64,000 nt of DNA from Antennarius striatus (taxonomy: Eukaryota > Chordata > Actinopteri > Lophiiformes > Antennariidae). The first letter of the stretch is position 1. Each line of letters opens with the position of its first letter. Below the pieces are notes generated by a model that searched no databases, was not told the origin of the DNA, and saw only the letters and a program-made list of their open reading frames with translations. Below are positions 63,259 through 64,000 of the stretch, piece by piece. The stretch spans positions 8,173,482 to 8,237,481 of the forward strand of contig NC_090781.1 of the NCBI RefSeq assembly GCF_040054535.1, in the 5' to 3' direction. Position numbers and translations under genes: made by a program.

Positions 63259-64000
63259 ATTTTTTTAACCTAATGCTCTGAATCATTTCTTCATATATTT
63301 ATAATGTGGTGGAAGTTGTGCTATAAAAACTTGTGATTGATCTATGTTAAATGATTCTGTGTTGTGTTAGCTTTCCAAAGTGACTTTTAGTTCCTAAGGT
63401 CCTGCTACATTTTCCTCAGTCCTGATGACCTGTATTTCTCTTAAACGGGTCTTCATGAATATGGATGACTGAGGGAATATAAGTTTGTTACGTTAACACT
63501 CGGAGATCTGTTTATTCATCAGTATCACAACAGGTCATGCGCAAGTTTGGTTTCCAATGACTGTTAATGATATTTTGTTCTCAGTGTGAAGTAACAGAGT
63601 GATCAGCTCTGCTGTGTAAGTGTCCCTTAACTTTTTTTGCAGTGTTCCTTAGAATGGAAAATTTAGGTCTCTTAGAAACTAATAATCCAGTTTGCCTCTA
63701 ACATCAATGAAGCAGCTAAAGAATTCTTCAGCAGGACTCACTGCCTGCCCCACATTTGTTCAAAAATAGATATTTGGCACAAAATAAGTAATTTGATTAT
63801 TTAATTTTTAGCTCATGACAAACATGTTGCCTGTTTTGTTTGACAAATGAAGGAGATTATCGTGTTTACCGGTACATGAAAGCTGTGGCAGGTCGTTTTC
63901 CATACAGTACTGGCTTTGAGTCACAGGGGAAAAGGTCAGTTTTGATGTCTGCCACAATTAATGATACGGATTATAGTAAATTGTTTTATAGGATTTCAAC
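63259..64000. other. No gene recognised
   Basis: Sequence downstream of snrpa shows no exon, RNA gene or named repeat up to the window edge. Confidence 0.5.

Overview
The window looks like nuclear DNA of a teleost fish. It holds seven intron-containing vertebrate housekeeping or signalling genes plus the 5' end of an eighth, with compact introns and GT-AG splice sites. The repeats are typical of fish: long CA/TG tracts, tRNA-derived SINEs, an RTE-like LINE, and hAT, Tc1 and Tigger DNA transposons. All gene models were assembled by hand by joining exons so that reading phase and family alignment agree. Family assignments rest on recognition of conserved motifs, not on a database search.

Left part (1-14 kb): about 12.8 kb has no confident exons and is rich in repeats. 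It contains a broken RTE-type LINE (about 3920-7845), itself split by an 820-bp hAT element with an 8-bp target duplication, and a tRNA-derived SINE near 9.8 kb. On the minus strand at 12807-13834 are the first three coding exons of an EMI-domain collagen gene, best match col26a1. The rest of that gene must lie to the left or be unrecognised.

Middle part (14.9-39 kb): srprb (+, SRP receptor beta) and wdr53 (-) converge. They are followed by a neu3-like sialidase (+), then gfm1 (-, mitochondrial elongation factor G1, 18 coding exons, 28.7-38.7 kb). A latexin/RARRES1-family gene (+) is interleaved with gfm1: its signal-peptide exon lies beyond the gfm1 3' end and its other six exons lie inside a single gfm1 intron. 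Human LXN is also nested in GFM1, so the arrangement appears ancient.

Right part (39-64 kb): itpkc (+, inositol-trisphosphate 3-kinase, about 12 kb coding span with an 8.4-kb first coding intron), actmap (-, actin maturation protease, the C19orf54 homologue) and snrpa (+, U1A). This order and orientation match human 19q13.2. The snrpa 3' UTR carries a well-preserved candidate polyadenylation-inhibition element (two U1A boxes in a stem-loop about 30 nt before AATAAA), the site by which U1A represses its own mRNA in mammals.

I saw no wholly new system. The most noteworthy points are the interleaved latexin gene with possible secreted and cytosolic products, a phase-compatible alternative itpkc first exon encoding a hydrophobic segment, the snrpa autoregulatory element, a small palindromic transposon family present three times, and two mutually exclusive hairpins in an itpkc intron.
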